64,000 bases of DNA. Source: Calothrix sp. NIES-3974 (GTDB lineage Bacteria > Cyanobacteriota > Cyanobacteriia > Cyanobacteriales > Nostocaceae). The position numbers were made by a program, and so were the translations under genes. Below the pieces are notes generated by a model. It saw nothing but the letters and a program-made list of their open reading frames with translations, was not told where the DNA came from and made no database searches. Below, piece after piece: positions 47,619 to 56,757 of this stretch. Numbering within the stretch: position 1 is the first letter of the stretch; each line of letters starts with the position of its first letter. The DNA lies in NCBI RefSeq assembly GCF_002368395.1, contig NZ_AP018254.1:868001-932000 (forward strand), given 5' to 3'.

Positions 47619-47642
47619 ACCTCGAATCTGCTGTAAATCGAA

Positions 47643-48938
47643 TTAGTTTTTCACTTGATGTAACCAATTTTTGTATTTTCTCCAGATTTCCGAGTAGGGG
47701 ACGGTGGTATCAAATAGCAAATCGACTAAAGATGGTGGGAATACCCAGGGAAAGAGACGGTGAAGGGTTTTGATCACGAATTCCCGACCCATAAACTCAA
47801 ATAGTAAATTGCGATCGCGCATAAAAGCATAATCTGCTAAATTAACTAAAGCATGGGCTTCTTGGGTACGGGTTGCTGAATACTGGAGTAATGTGACTTT
47901 GAGATTATCTGCGTAGCGATTGAGAAGGTTATTGAGTACAAATACATCGTCTAGAGCTGCATTGCAACCTTGGCTAATGGATGATGAGACTGCATGGGCT
48001 GCATCACCTATTAATAATACATGGTCTTCGTGGTGATAGCGGTTGCAGCGAATGGTGAGAATTCTGGAGGGAGGACGGTTTAAAAAGGTTTCTGCATCTC
48101 CTTCGGTCATGAATTTACCAATTTCTGGGAAGTTTTTGTGGAAGAATTTTAATACTTCCGCAACAGTTGTGAAGGTTGCAACTTGACTGTACTGACGGGG
48201 GAATAAAATCACTCCACTCATGGTTTGATCCCGTTGGTGTTGGAGAGCAAGTAGGGTATTCTGACGGTGTAACCAATAGTGGATTTTATCTTTTGCGATG
48301 ATGGTGGTGATGCATTCGTCGGGAACGGTCAGATTCAGGGGTTTATAATCAGCTGCAATGTACTTTTGGTCACATTCAAATAAATCAATACCGAGTAAAT
48401 GCGATCGCACTGTTGAACGTGATCCATCTGCTCCAACTAAAAAATCGTAATATACGGTAAATTCATGGGGAATTAGGGTTAGAGGTTTTTCACTATGGGG
48501 ACGAAATCGTAAAGCTTTATTTTCAAAATCAATTTGTTGACATTGACAATTAAAAAAGATATTTAAACGGGATTCTCCATACAAATTGGTGAGGGATTCT
48601 AACAAAACCATTACCAATTGGGTGCGGTCTAATGTTACTAGTAAACTTTTTCGTGGAGCTTGATTGTATTTACCTTTTTGATAATGTAAAACAATTCCAT
48701 TGACATCTTCACCAATTTCCCGCACCCTTTCGACTAAACCATCAATATGACGTAATGCTCGTAATCCCCTTTCATTGAGGGTTACAGGATGAGTACGAAC
48801 CCGCGCAAATGGTAAAGTCCGAGGGTCGCTGAGACGTTCATAGATTTCTACTCGATATTTATCACCACGCTTGAGTAAATAATGCGCTAGCAAAAGTCCC
48901 GACGGTCCAGCACCGATAATTACAACTTTTTTTGCCAT
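47643..48938 (-). CDS. FAD-dependent aromatic monooxygenase, kynurenine 3-monooxygenase-like
   Basis: A 431-residue group A flavoprotein from ATG 48938 (MAKKVVIIGAGPSGLLLAHYL); the frame is open further upstream but that part is repeat sequence. GAGPSG binds ADP of FAD, FLVGADGSRSTVRSHL is the DG motif, and VLLIGDAAHAVSSSISQGCNAALDD is the GD motif closing the FAD site. RVRTHPVTLNERGLRAL resembles the KMO-type substrate region. It would hydroxylate an aromatic substrate with NAD(P)H and oxygen. Substrate not determined. The IS630 copy inserted just past its stop. Confidence 0.85.
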   Translation of the reverse strand: MAKKVVIIGAGPSGLLLAHYLLKRGDKYRVEIYERLSDPRTLPFARVRTHPVTLNERGLRALRHIDGLVERVREIGEDVNGIVLHYQKGKYNQAPRKSLLVTLDRTQLVMVLLESLTNLYGESRLNIFFNCQCQQIDFENKALRFRPHSEKPLTLIPHEFTVYYDFLVGADGSRSTVRSHLLGIDLFECDQKYIAADYKPLNLTVPDECITTIIAKDKIHYWLHRQNTLLALQHQRDQTMSGVILFPRQYSQVATFTTVAEVLKFFHKNFPEIGKFMTEGDAETFLNRPPSRILTIRCNRYHHEDHVLLIGDAAHAVSSSISQGCNAALDDVFVLNNLLNRYADNLKVTLLQYSATRTQEAHALVNLADYAFMRDRNLLFEFMGREFVIKTLHRLFPWVFPPSLVDLLFDTTVPYSEIWRKYKNWLHQVKN

Positions 48939-49111
48939 AAAACTTACCGAGTAGAAATATTCCTTGGAACTTGTAATTGTTAACGGCAAACCCTTAGCGC
49001 TGGGAGTATTTTGCTCATCAAAAATCAACGATTTACAACCCGCAAAATAACTCCTAATACCAATTTGTAAACAGAATGGGACAGATAGAAAGATGAAACC
49101 CTGATACAACA

Positions 49112-49325
49112 CCTGCATTTCCCACAAATTCCTAAAACCTACGGGGAATAGGGAGTACAGACGACCCGTCGGGTCGTCTGTACAGGGTGTAGGGATTATT
49201 AGGAAAATCAACCCATTAGACATCTCCAAAAGAGAAAATCAAAGCCTTATACAGTAAGGGTGAATATTTAATTTCCAAAGAGGTCTATTACTCAAGACTT
49301 GTCACTCCATTGTGAGAAGTGCAGG
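49112..49325. repeat. CCTGCATTTCCCACAA-bounded element with nested hairpin
   Basis: Ends CCTGCATTTCCCACAAATT and CATTGTGAGAAGTGCAGG are inverted repeats. A perfect hairpin GTACAGACGACCC-GTC-GGGTCGTCTGTAC lies inside at 49155-49183; its outer stem differs from the usual GTAGAGACG by a paired swap. The rest of the gap 48939-49489 holds AATCTAAAAT-type tandem units (49340-49370) and no gene. Confidence 0.8.
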
Positions 49326-49489
49326 AACAAGAGGTTTCCAATCTAAAATCTCAAATCTAAAATCCAAAATGGTATAAATGCGCCAAAATTAGCTTAATCA
49401 CAAATTTATAAAGTTTTGGCAAAGTCAGTTGTGAATTATTGTACAAAATGGGAGGAAAATCGCAATTCAAAACCCAAGTTTACCCAGTA

Positions 49490-50128
49490 TTATGACGTCA
49501 CACGGCGGAAAATCGTCCGGTAAACAGGTTCACCCTTATTTAGGGTCGCTATCTCCCGTTCCGTGGGGACAGGAAAGGGGTTCTGTGCTAACCACTGCTG
49601 ATTTTCCCGAAGGAAAGCAGGATTTTCTGTAAAGCGATCGCACATTTCCTGTTGGACAAATTCGATATCTGATTGGAGAAATACCATACCTCCCGGTATC
49701 AAATATTCTGCAATCTCCTGGATAAGTTGGGGTTGGACAATGCGACGCTTTCCATGACGGGTTTTAAACCAAGGGTCGGGAAACTGGATTGTCACCCTTT
49801 GTAAAGTATCTTGGGGTAGGTTTTTGAGGAGATTTTTCAAGGAATTATTGGCATTACAAAAGACATAGTGTAAATTCGTTAAACCTTGCTCGTCACGCAC
49901 TCGATTTGCATCAATTACCAAGGGTTCACGAATTTCTAACCCTAAAAAATTCCACGTCGGTTCAATTGCTGCCATTTGCAAGACAAATCTCCCCCTTGCA
50001 CAACCAATGTCGAGGTGAAGGGGTTGATGGGGTTGTGCGAAAATTTTGTCCCACTCTAAAGGTTGGGGAACTGATTGATATTTTTGCGCCAGAGGATTAA
50101 CATGTTGCCGAACCCTTACTCTTACCAA
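49490..50128 (-). CDS. trmB: tRNA (guanine-N7-)-methyltransferase
   Basis: A 212-residue enzyme if started at TTG 50128 (GGGAG nine bases upstream; another TTG at 50137 touches the GGGAG directly). VRVRQHVNPLAQ is the usual start. DIGCARGRFVLQMA is the SAM motif, and VTIQFPDPWFKTRHGKRRIVQ is the TrmB signature for tRNA binding, followed by GGMVFLQSDIE. It forms m7G46 in the variable loop of tRNAs using SAM. It is monocistronic as far as can be seen. Confidence 0.95.
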   Translation of the reverse strand: MVRVRVRQHVNPLAQKYQSVPQPLEWDKIFAQPHQPLHLDIGCARGRFVLQMAAIEPTWNFLGLEIREPLVIDANRVRDEQGLTNLHYVFCNANNSLKNLLKNLPQDTLQRVTIQFPDPWFKTRHGKRRIVQPQLIQEIAEYLIPGGMVFLQSDIEFVQQEMCDRFTENPAFLRENQQWLAQNPFPVPTEREIATLNKGEPVYRTIFRRVTS

Positions 50129-50188
50129 TTTTTTCAACTCCCTGTTTTTTAGTAACGAATCAGTAACCTAGAAATTGAGTTTACTATA

Positions 50189-50290
50189 CCCGGATTTACT
50201 CACAAACTCCTAAAACTTTCAGGGAGTAGGGAGTAGAAGAAAAATTCATCCGTCACTCAAGACTTATAAGTTACTTGTGAGAAATCCGGG
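50189..50290. repeat. CCCGGATTT-bounded element, compact copy
   Basis: 102 bp. CCCGGATTTACTCACAA at the left and CTTGTGAGAAATCCGGG at the right are almost perfect inverted repeats. The middle reads CTAAAACTTTCAGGGAGTAG and TCACTCAAGACTTATAAG. Confidence 0.88.
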
Positions 50291-50885
50291 TCAAGGCTTT
50301 TCGCTCCCTTGTTCAAAATGCAGGTATATACTTTGAACCTTGAGAAACTGAGTTTTTCCCTTGGATGGTTAATATTTGAACAGACGTGTCATCTGTCAAC
50401 CGTCCACAAACCAAAGGGGAAATATATCAGCGTTTACAGTATAAGTTTATTTTATCAACAAAATAGATAAATATGCTGTATCAGCATTGCATATATCTAA
50501 ATTAGTTGAAATTAGCAGCACCTGACAAAATACTATATCAGCTTTAAAATGCAGGATAAATAGCCAGATTGACGAATATATCGCTAATTATTCGTAAAAA
50601 TTAGCAAATAAATTTGATGCCATCAGGTAATTTTAACCTTTAATTAACCTCGATTTTTTAAGATGAATTTAATAAACTTGAGTTTCAAAATTGGTATGAA
50701 AGGATATAATGGCAGTGTTCTGTAAAATCAAATTGAGATAAATTTCTCCCAAAAATTAGATATTATTATTGAATACTGTTTGTATCCGTAGAAAATGAAA
50801 TTAAAAATACATGTTTTAAGTGAGCAAAAGATGCATCTTGAGAATAGAAAAACTCTGCCGTATATCCTGATAATTTTTATAATTT
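50291..50885. other. AT-rich upstream region of pyruvate kinase gene
   Basis: About 600 bp, AT-rich and not obviously repetitive. It must contain the pyk promoter. No clear operator, riboswitch or small gene was recognised. Confidence 0.5.
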
Positions 50886-52307
50886 ATGCGTTCTTTAAGC
50901 CATAAAACAAAAATAGTATCCACCATTGGTCCAGCAAGCGCCTCTCCAGAAATACTGCGCAAATTAATCGAAGCTGGGATGAGTGTGGCTCGATTAAACT
51001 TTTCTCATGGTAGCTATGACGAACATGCTCGTGTGGTTTCCTTAATTCGGGCTATCTCTCAAGAAATAGACAACCCCATTACCATATTACAAGACCTACA
51101 AGGGCCAAAAATTAGAGTTGGCAACCTTCCTAATGGAGCCATCGATTTAGTGGAAGGAACGGTGGTAAATGTGGTTCCCATGACAGAATTTAATCAGCAA
51201 TTGGATACGATTCCCATCGATTACCCTCACCTTGCAGAAGAAGCAGAAATTGGGACGCAATTATTATTAGATGATGGTCTTTTGGAACTATCAGTCAAAG
51301 AAATTCATGACAACAGCTTAACCTGTGAAGTTGTGCGTGGTGGTTTATTAAAAAATCGCAAAGGTGTTAACGTTCCCAGTTTAAATTTACGTTTACCTTC
51401 CCTGACCAAAAAAGACAAACAAGACTTAGAATTTGGAATTACTCTGAACGTAGATTGGGTCAGCTTAAGTTTTGTGCGGACAGCCGCAGATATTTGTACC
51501 CTCAAAGAACTGCTCAAAGCCAGGGGAACCGACCTACCCGTGATTGCCAAATTGGAAAAACCCCAAGCGATCGCCCACCTAGAATCGATCCTGGATGTCT
51601 GTGATGGGGTGATGGTTGCACGGGGAGACCTGGGGGTGGAACTGAGTCCCGAAAAAGTACCAATGGTGCAAAAACACATCATCCGTCGCTGCAACCAGAG
51701 GGGAATCCCCGTGATTACCGCCACCCAAATGCTAGAAAGCATGATTCACAATCCCCGTCCCACCCGTGCGGAAGCCTCCGACGTAGCCAATGCCATTGTC
51801 GATGGTAGTGATGCGGTGATGTTGTCAGGAGAAACATCCGTCGGTAAATATCCCGTACAAGCAGTACAAATGATGGCACGGATTGCCAGCACTGTGGAAA
51901 AAGACATTGAATTTCCCAAATATCCACCAGCCATTAAAACGGAGACCCACGCGATTACCGAAGCATTAAACGCCATCGAAGAAACCCTGGATTTACGTTG
52001 TATAGTTGCCTTTACCAGTACAGGTTTTGCCTCCCGACTTGCTGCTGCTGAACGCTTAAAAACACCAATCGTCGCCGTCACACCGAGTATGCATGTTTAC
52101 CACCAATTAAATTTAATCTGGGGACTCCAGCCTTTATTAATAGATCGGGTTGTAGACACCTTTGAACAAGCCCTCAAACAGGTGGAAGAATGTTTAATCG
52201 AACGCAACTTAGCCAAAGCAGGCGATCGCATTGTTGTCATGGGAGGTATTCCGATGGGTCAGTCAGGAGGTACTAACTTTTTAAAAATTCATACCGTCGG
52301 GAATTAG
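50886..52307 (+). CDS. pyk: Pyruvate kinase
   Basis: A 473-residue enzyme that converts phosphoenolpyruvate and ADP to pyruvate and [46 protein letters not shown] (catalytic Lys region), [10 protein letters not shown] and [10 protein letters not shown] are all present in order. Length is that of the standard bacterial form without an extra C-terminal PEP-utiliser domain. It is followed 132 bp downstream on the same strand by phosphoketolase, so carbon flow to pyruvate and to acetyl phosphate may be adjusted together. Confidence 0.97.
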   Translation: MRSLSHKTKIVSTIGPASASPEILRKLIEAGMSVARLNFSHGSYDEHARVVSLIRAISQEIDNPITILQDLQGPKIRVGNLPNGAIDLVEGTVVNVVPMTEFNQQLDTIPIDYPHLAEEAEIGTQLLLDDGLLELSVKEIHDNSLTCEVVRGGLLKNRKGVNVPSLNLRLPSLTKKDKQDLEFGITLNVDWVSLSFVRTAADICTLKELLKARGTDLPVIAKLEKPQAIAHLESILDVCDGVMVARGDLGVELSPEKVPMVQKHIIRRCNQRGIPVITATQMLESMIHNPRPTRAEASDVANAIVDGSDAVMLSGETSVGKYPVQAVQMMARIASTVEKDIEFPKYPPAIKTETHAITEALNAIEETLDLRCIVAFTSTGFASRLAAAERLKTPIVAVTPSMHVYHQLNLIWGLQPLLIDRVVDTFEQALKQVEECLIERNLAKAGDRIVVMGGIPMGQSGGTNFLKIHTVGN

Positions 52308-52439
52308 ATTTTTTTGCATACTGAGGTAGAAGGGGAAGGGGAGGGAGGGAGAAGCAAAGGTTTTGGCTAATTTATACCCTACCTAGAGTAATCCAAAATC
52401 TAAAATCCAAAATTTAAAATTGAAACGGGAGCAAAAATT

Positions 52440-54887
52440 ATGGTGGCATCACCAAATAAACCCAACATATCACCATCATCGGTTTCATCCATTACACCCT
52501 ACGGAAAGGCACGAGCAACCATTACCGACCAACCCTTAAGTGCCGAAGAAGTCCAAAAACTCCATGCTTGGTGGCGTGCTTGTAACTATCTCGCTGTTGG
52601 TATGATATATTTGCGGGATAATCCTCTGTTGCGCCAACCTTTACAAATTGAACACATCAAAAAACGTCTACTAGGGCACTGGGGATCAAGTCCGGGGATG
52701 AGTTTTGTTTGGACTCATCTGAATCGGATTATCAACAAATATCATCAAAACATGATATTTCTCGCAGGTGCAGGACATGGCGCACCGGGGGTACTCGGAC
52801 CCTGTTATTTGGAGGGAACCTACTCCGAGATTTATCCCGACAAAAGTGAAGATGTGGAAGGGATGGCCAGGTTTTTTAAAGCATTTTCCTTCCCAGGGGG
52901 AATTGGTAGCCATTGCACACCGGAAACACCGGGTTCCATTCACGAAGGGGGGGAATTGGGTTACTGTTTATCCCATGCCTACGGTGCAGCCTTTGACAAC
53001 CCCGATTTAATTGTGGTAGCAATGCCGGGGGATGGAGAGTCCGAAACAGGACCCTTGGCCACATCATGGCACTCCAACAAATTTATCAACCCAATTCGGG
53101 ACGGGGCAGTATTACCGATATTGCACCTAAATGGTTACAAAATCAATAACCCTACCATCCTCGCTCGCATTAGCCACGATGAACTCGCAGACCTATTTCG
53201 GGGTTATGGTTATCAACCATACTTTGTAGAAGGTTCCGACCCGGAAACCATGCACCAAGCAATGGCAGCAACCCTAGAACATTGTGTCAAAGAAATCCAC
53301 GCCATTCAGTACGAAGCTCGGACAACAGGAGTAGCCAAACGTCCCCGATGGCCAATGATTGTTTTGCGTACCCCCAAAGGCTGGACAGGACCAGAAAGCG
53401 TCGATAATAAAAAAATTGAAGGATTTTGGCGATCGCATCAAGTACCCATTGCCAATATGAGCGAAAATCCCGCCCATCTCCAGCAATTAGAAGCTTGGAT
53501 GCGCAGCTACAAACCAGAGGAATTATTTGACGAAAATGGGCGGTTAATTCCAGAATTGCGCTCCCTATCACCCACAGGGAATCTGCGCATGAGTGCCAAT
53601 CCCCATGCTAACGGTGGATTATTACGCCGGGATTTGAAAATGCCCGACTTTCGTAAATATGGAGTCAAAGTTGACAAACCGGGGCAAATTCAGTACGGAA
53701 ATACTAAACCATTAGGGGTCTTTTTACGGGATGTCATGCGGGAAAATATGGAGATTTTCCGCGTTTTTGGTCCCGATGAAAATACATCCAATAAACTGGA
53801 TGCAATTTATGAAGTCAGTAAAAAATTCTGGTTAGCCGAATATTTACCCGAAGACAGCGACGGAGGTGAACTTTCCCCCGAAGGACGGGTCATGGAAATG
53901 TTGAGTGAACATACCCTCGAAGGGTGGTTAGAGGGATATTTACTCACAGGTAGACACGGATTTTTCTCCACTTATGAATCATTTGTTCACGTCATTGATT
54001 CAATGGTGAATCAACATTGTAAATGGTTACAAATCTGTAATCATATTCCTTGGCGAGCCGATATTTCGTCCTTAAATCTATTAATTACTTCCACCGTTTG
54101 GCGACAAGACCACAACGGATTTACCCACCAAGACCCCGGTTTTCTGGATATCGTTTTAAATAAAAGTCCAGAAGTGACACGGATATATTTACCACCCGAT
54201 GTTAACAGTTTACTTTCCGTTGCCGACCACTGTTTACGCAGTAAAAACTATGTCAATGTGATTGTTTCCGACAAACAATTACACCTACAATATCTAGATA
54301 TGGATGCAGCCATTCAACACTGCACCAAAGGCATTGGTTTATGGGATTGGGCTAGTAATGACCAGGGGTGTGAACCCGATGTTGTCATGGCTTGTGCAGG
54401 AGATATTCCCACCCAAGAAGCTTTAGCAGCTACAGTCTTGTTACGGGAACATTTCCCCGATTTAAAAATCCGTTTCATTAACGTCGTCGATTTATTTAAA
54501 CTTCAACCCAGTAGCGAACATCCCCACGGATTAAGTGACCGGGATTTTGACAGTTTATTTACCACCAATAAACCGATTATTTTCAACTTCCACGGTTATC
54601 CCTGGTTGATTCACCGTCTCACTTACCGTCGCACCAATCACCACAATTTACATGTGCGTGGTTATAAAGAACAAGGAAATATCAACACCCCCTTGGAATT
54701 GGCAATTAATAATCAAATTGACCGTTTTAGTTTAGCAATGGATGTGATTGATCGCGTCCCCAGTTTACAGGTTACTGGTGCTCATGCCAAGGAAGCATTT
54801 AGAAACCAGCAAATAGAGTGTCGTAATTATGCCTATGAGCATGGTATTGATAAACCCGAAATTCTCGATTGGAGATGGCCTTGGTAG
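52440..54887 (+). CDS. xfp: Xylulose-5-phosphate/fructose-6-phosphate phosphoketolase
   Basis: An 815-residue thiamine-diphosphate enzyme. [60 protein letters not shown] and [19 protein letters not shown] are the family signatures; GDGE is the cofactor diphosphate/Mg motif. It splits xylulose 5-P (or fructose 6-P) with phosphate to acetyl-P and glyceraldehyde 3-P (or erythrose 4-P). GGGAG lies 8 bases before the ATG. In cyanobacteria it offers a carbon-saving route to acetyl-CoA. A strong intrinsic terminator follows. Confidence 0.96.
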   Translation: MVASPNKPNISPSSVSSITPYGKARATITDQPLSAEEVQKLHAWWRACNYLAVGMIYLRDNPLLRQPLQIEHIKKRLLGHWGSSPGMSFVWTHLNRIINKYHQNMIFLAGAGHGAPGVLGPCYLEGTYSEIYPDKSEDVEGMARFFKAFSFPGGIGSHCTPETPGSIHEGGELGYCLSHAYGAAFDNPDLIVVAMPGDGESETGPLATSWHSNKFINPIRDGAVLPILHLNGYKINNPTILARISHDELADLFRGYGYQPYFVEGSDPETMHQAMAATLEHCVKEIHAIQYEARTTGVAKRPRWPMIVLRTPKGWTGPESVDNKKIEGFWRSHQVPIANMSENPAHLQQLEAWMRSYKPEELFDENGRLIPELRSLSPTGNLRMSANPHANGGLLRRDLKMPDFRKYGVKVDKPGQIQYGNTKPLGVFLRDVMRENMEIFRVFGPDENTSNKLDAIYEVSKKFWLAEYLPEDSDGGELSPEGRVMEMLSEHTLEGWLEGYLLTGRHGFFSTYESFVHVIDSMVNQHCKWLQICNHIPWRADISSLNLLITSTVWRQDHNGFTHQDPGFLDIVLNKSPEVTRIYLPPDVNSLLSVADHCLRSKNYVNVIVSDKQLHLQYLDMDAAIQHCTKGIGLWDWASNDQGCEPDVVMACAGDIPTQEALAATVLLREHFPDLKIRFINVVDLFKLQPSSEHPHGLSDRDFDSLFTTNKPIIFNFHGYPWLIHRLTYRRTNHHNLHVRGYKEQGNINTPLELAINNQIDRFSLAMDVIDRVPSLQVTGAHAKEAFRNQQIECRNYAYEHGIDKPEILDWRWPW

Positions 54888-54928
54888 GTAATGGGGATTA
54901 ATTAATTGATTAATTAATTGGTTGTTTG

Positions 54929-54953
54929 AAAGGGTGATTAATCACCCTTTTTT
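54929..54953 (+). terminator. Intrinsic terminator of the phosphoketolase gene
   Basis: AAAGGGTGATTAATCACCCT with a T-run: an 11-bp perfect stem, 42 bp after the stop codon, followed by TTTTTT. A well-formed rho-independent terminator. Confidence 0.85.
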
Positions 54954-54993
54954 GTAAATACAGTCAAAATCAATACTTTCACTCAGTGATATT

Positions 54994-55253
54994 GATTCTC
55001 TTTGACTTTGAAATAAATGAAACTAGAATAATCAAAGGTTATAGCCCTGATATGTAGCCACCATTAGCGTAAACTCTCTGAGAGGTTGTTGGGAAAATAT
55101 TAATTATCACTATTTTGACTATCGTCCTGACTATGGACATGGGGTTATAAAGCTGATTTTTACTTCGAGAGTACAGACCGACATGTCGTGTCTCTTCCCA
55201 TTTCCAAAAACGATAATTCAAGTATTAAAATCGACTTTTAAAACATCCTCTGA
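54994..55253 (+). repeat. Dispersed repeat of about 250 bp, copy inverted relative to 9251
   Basis: Matches 9251-9505 on the opposite strand: AATAAATGAAACTAGAATAA, GGTTATAGCCCTGATATGTA, TTAGCGTAAAC, ATTATCACTATTTTGACTAT, then a degraded hairpin (CCGACATGTCGTGTC) and TAAAATCGACTTTTAAAACA. The gap on to 55692 shows no other feature. Confidence 0.8.
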
Positions 55254-55692
55254 TGCGATCGCAGTTGAATTTCCCTGGTATATTCAACCTCAAAATCAAG
55301 CACAAACTGACTCGATTTGTGATTGTCATCACGATAAATGGGTATAAGCTCACAAACACAAGCCTCCTACCACATCATCATCTGTTAGCTCAAAGCTTTG
55401 CTATACAAGCATTAATTTTATACACATTCATGGGAAATTGGTATTAAAGCAGATTGTAGGTAAATGTGATGGGTACATCACTTAAATTTGACTTGTAAGA
55501 AACCTCTTTCACTCCTTCCTGTATACTGTACCCTTGAATTCTGCTGTAATTTATGCAGATCATAAGTTCAAGACAAAAGTGATTGACACTATATTTGTTT
55601 CAGCTTATACTGTGGTGTTATGTTGAATGATAAACAAATATAGTTTATTGTTGAACAAAATATTTAGCAAATTTGAATTGGAGAAAAAATAA

Positions 55693-55824
55693 ATGGAGGC
55701 ATCTGGTAGTAGTAGCCATAGGTTAACTCCCGTGGGTACTGTGGCGATAGACGAAGAGTCTGAACCCGAACCTGAACCTGCCAATATGCAGTTGGTAATC
55801 AATTTGATGAATTCGCCCTTGTAG
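55693..55824 (+). CDS. Small peptide, 43 residues
   Basis: A short frame with GGAG nine bases before ATG 55693. The peptide has a Ser/Gly start (MEASGSSSHRLTPVGTVAID), an acidic EESEPEPEPA middle and a hydrophobic NMQLVINLMNSPL end. The layout resembles a precursor or leader peptide, but no modifying enzyme is nearby and I do not recognise a family. It is 862 bp upstream of the magnesium transporter operon on the same strand. Real translation is plausible but unproven. Confidence 0.4.
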   Translation: MEASGSSSHRLTPVGTVAIDEESEPEPEPANMQLVINLMNSPL

Positions 55825-56304
55825 ATTCACTTTGAATCTCCGGCTCATCTCTGATTGCCACTGGGCGAGGCAATTGCAAAGGAAAGGGATGAACTGTAGT
55901 AAAGTTTATATTCAGATTCATAGTTGCGGAACAATCTGGACATAGGGTTTTGGCTCTCTTGGAGAGCAAGTTTAGTCAGCTGTGTTACTTTGATTGATTC
56001 CATTCGCTGCAAAAGTTATTTAGGTATCTTAAGGGTGCAATAAAGCAGCACTACATCATGAAAGTAAAAAAAATATTGTCAGGATACATGGATGTTCAAG
56101 CCATGATGTATGAGGTATGGACTTACATACAGCGTGTATATCTAACTTCATCCGTATTATCTAGCACTTCCGGTTCGCGCTTGCTGCTTTATTCGAGAAT
56201 CGAGTCAGAACATCAATCTTAGGGTTATTTTTTCCCAGCAATCTTCCTTGCTATCTATAACAGAGTTACTTTGCTCTAAATCTTTAAAGTCAACTTTGAT
56301 GGTT
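55825..56304. other. Non-repetitive region upstream of the Mg-transport genes
   Basis: About 480 bp not resembling the dispersed repeats. It holds a 54-codon frame (56058-56222, MKVKKILSGYMDVQAMMYEV...) without a ribosome site. No M-box or other known riboswitch motif could be recognised. It may be a promoter or leader region. Confidence 0.4.
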
Positions 56305-56452
56305 GAGGAAAGGTGCTTAGTTGCGCTTTTAGCGCTTCATGATGGGTGAGAAAAAGCCTGCAATTGCGCTAGTCTACGACAACCCTGCGAGTATAGCGTT
56401 TTATATTCAAGCTTTTTCGTGGCTAAAGCCACTACTACAAACCCATTATTTT
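56305..56452 (-). repeat. MITE-like element, family A, inverted copy
   Basis: Read on the minus strand it has GTAGTAGTGGCTTTAG, CGCTATACTCGCAGGGTTGT and TAGACTAGCGCAATTG, then TCTCACCCATCATGAAGCGC. Same family as 45941-46094; the ends are diverged. Confidence 0.7.
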
Positions 56453-56554
56453 TCCCTAGGTTCTACTAAATTAAATTCATCCCAATTGCAGATTTAGCCC
56501 TATAATCTGCGCCAACTTCTTGTGCATTGATATTGAAAACAGGAGATGGTTAAG

Positions 56555-56743
56555 ATGTACAAATTACTTCTGTGTGGCACGGAAAAAATCTGGGAAATTC
56601 TCCTGGAATCAGCCTTACCAATGGTACTGGAATATTTAGTTGCAGAGTTGGTAAAAGAATCGATTAAGCAGGTAAAAATACAGCAGAAAAATAAATATGA
56701 ACCAGCTATTACCGTCAATAATCAACTAACAACAATTAACTAA
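56555..56743 (+). CDS. Small amphipathic protein upstream of mgtA
   Basis: A 62-residue protein. ATG 56555 is nine bases after AGGAG, while ATG 56546 directly abuts AGGAG and is unlikely. The sequence is one long helix (KIWEILLESALPMVLEYLVAELVKESIKQVKIQQK) with alternating hydrophobic and charged residues, then a polar tail. It ends 14 bases before mgtA and must be cotranscribed. It could bind or regulate the transporter. No known family. Confidence 0.65.
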   Translation: MYKLLLCGTEKIWEILLESALPMVLEYLVAELVKESIKQVKIQQKNKYEPAITVNNQLTTIN

Positions 56744-56757
56744 CAATCGGGAGGTGA

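Larger units (their letters stand above)
46618..47633 (+). mobile_element. Complete IS630-family insertion sequence (1016 bp)
   Basis: Bounded by TA on both sides (46616-46617 and 47634-47635). Left inverted repeat CAGCACTTTCGAGG... and right inverted repeat (complement CAGCAGATTCGAGG...) agree at 22 of 26 positions. It has two overlapping frames, OrfA and OrfB. It is in the same orientation as the truncated copy at 2107-2990, with one difference seen, so one derives recently from the other or from a common active source. The right end is 9 bp from the stop codon of the monooxygenase gene. Confidence 0.95.

Noticed and set aside
48939-49229. Extended N-terminus of the FAD monooxygenase
   Set aside because: The extra 97 residues are read from a dispersed repeat with a nested hairpin, and the FAD motif begins right after ATG 48938, as in the family.
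55825-56545. M-box (Mg2+) riboswitch upstream of mgtA
   Set aside because: The conserved M-box segments could not be recognised by eye; position alone is not enough.
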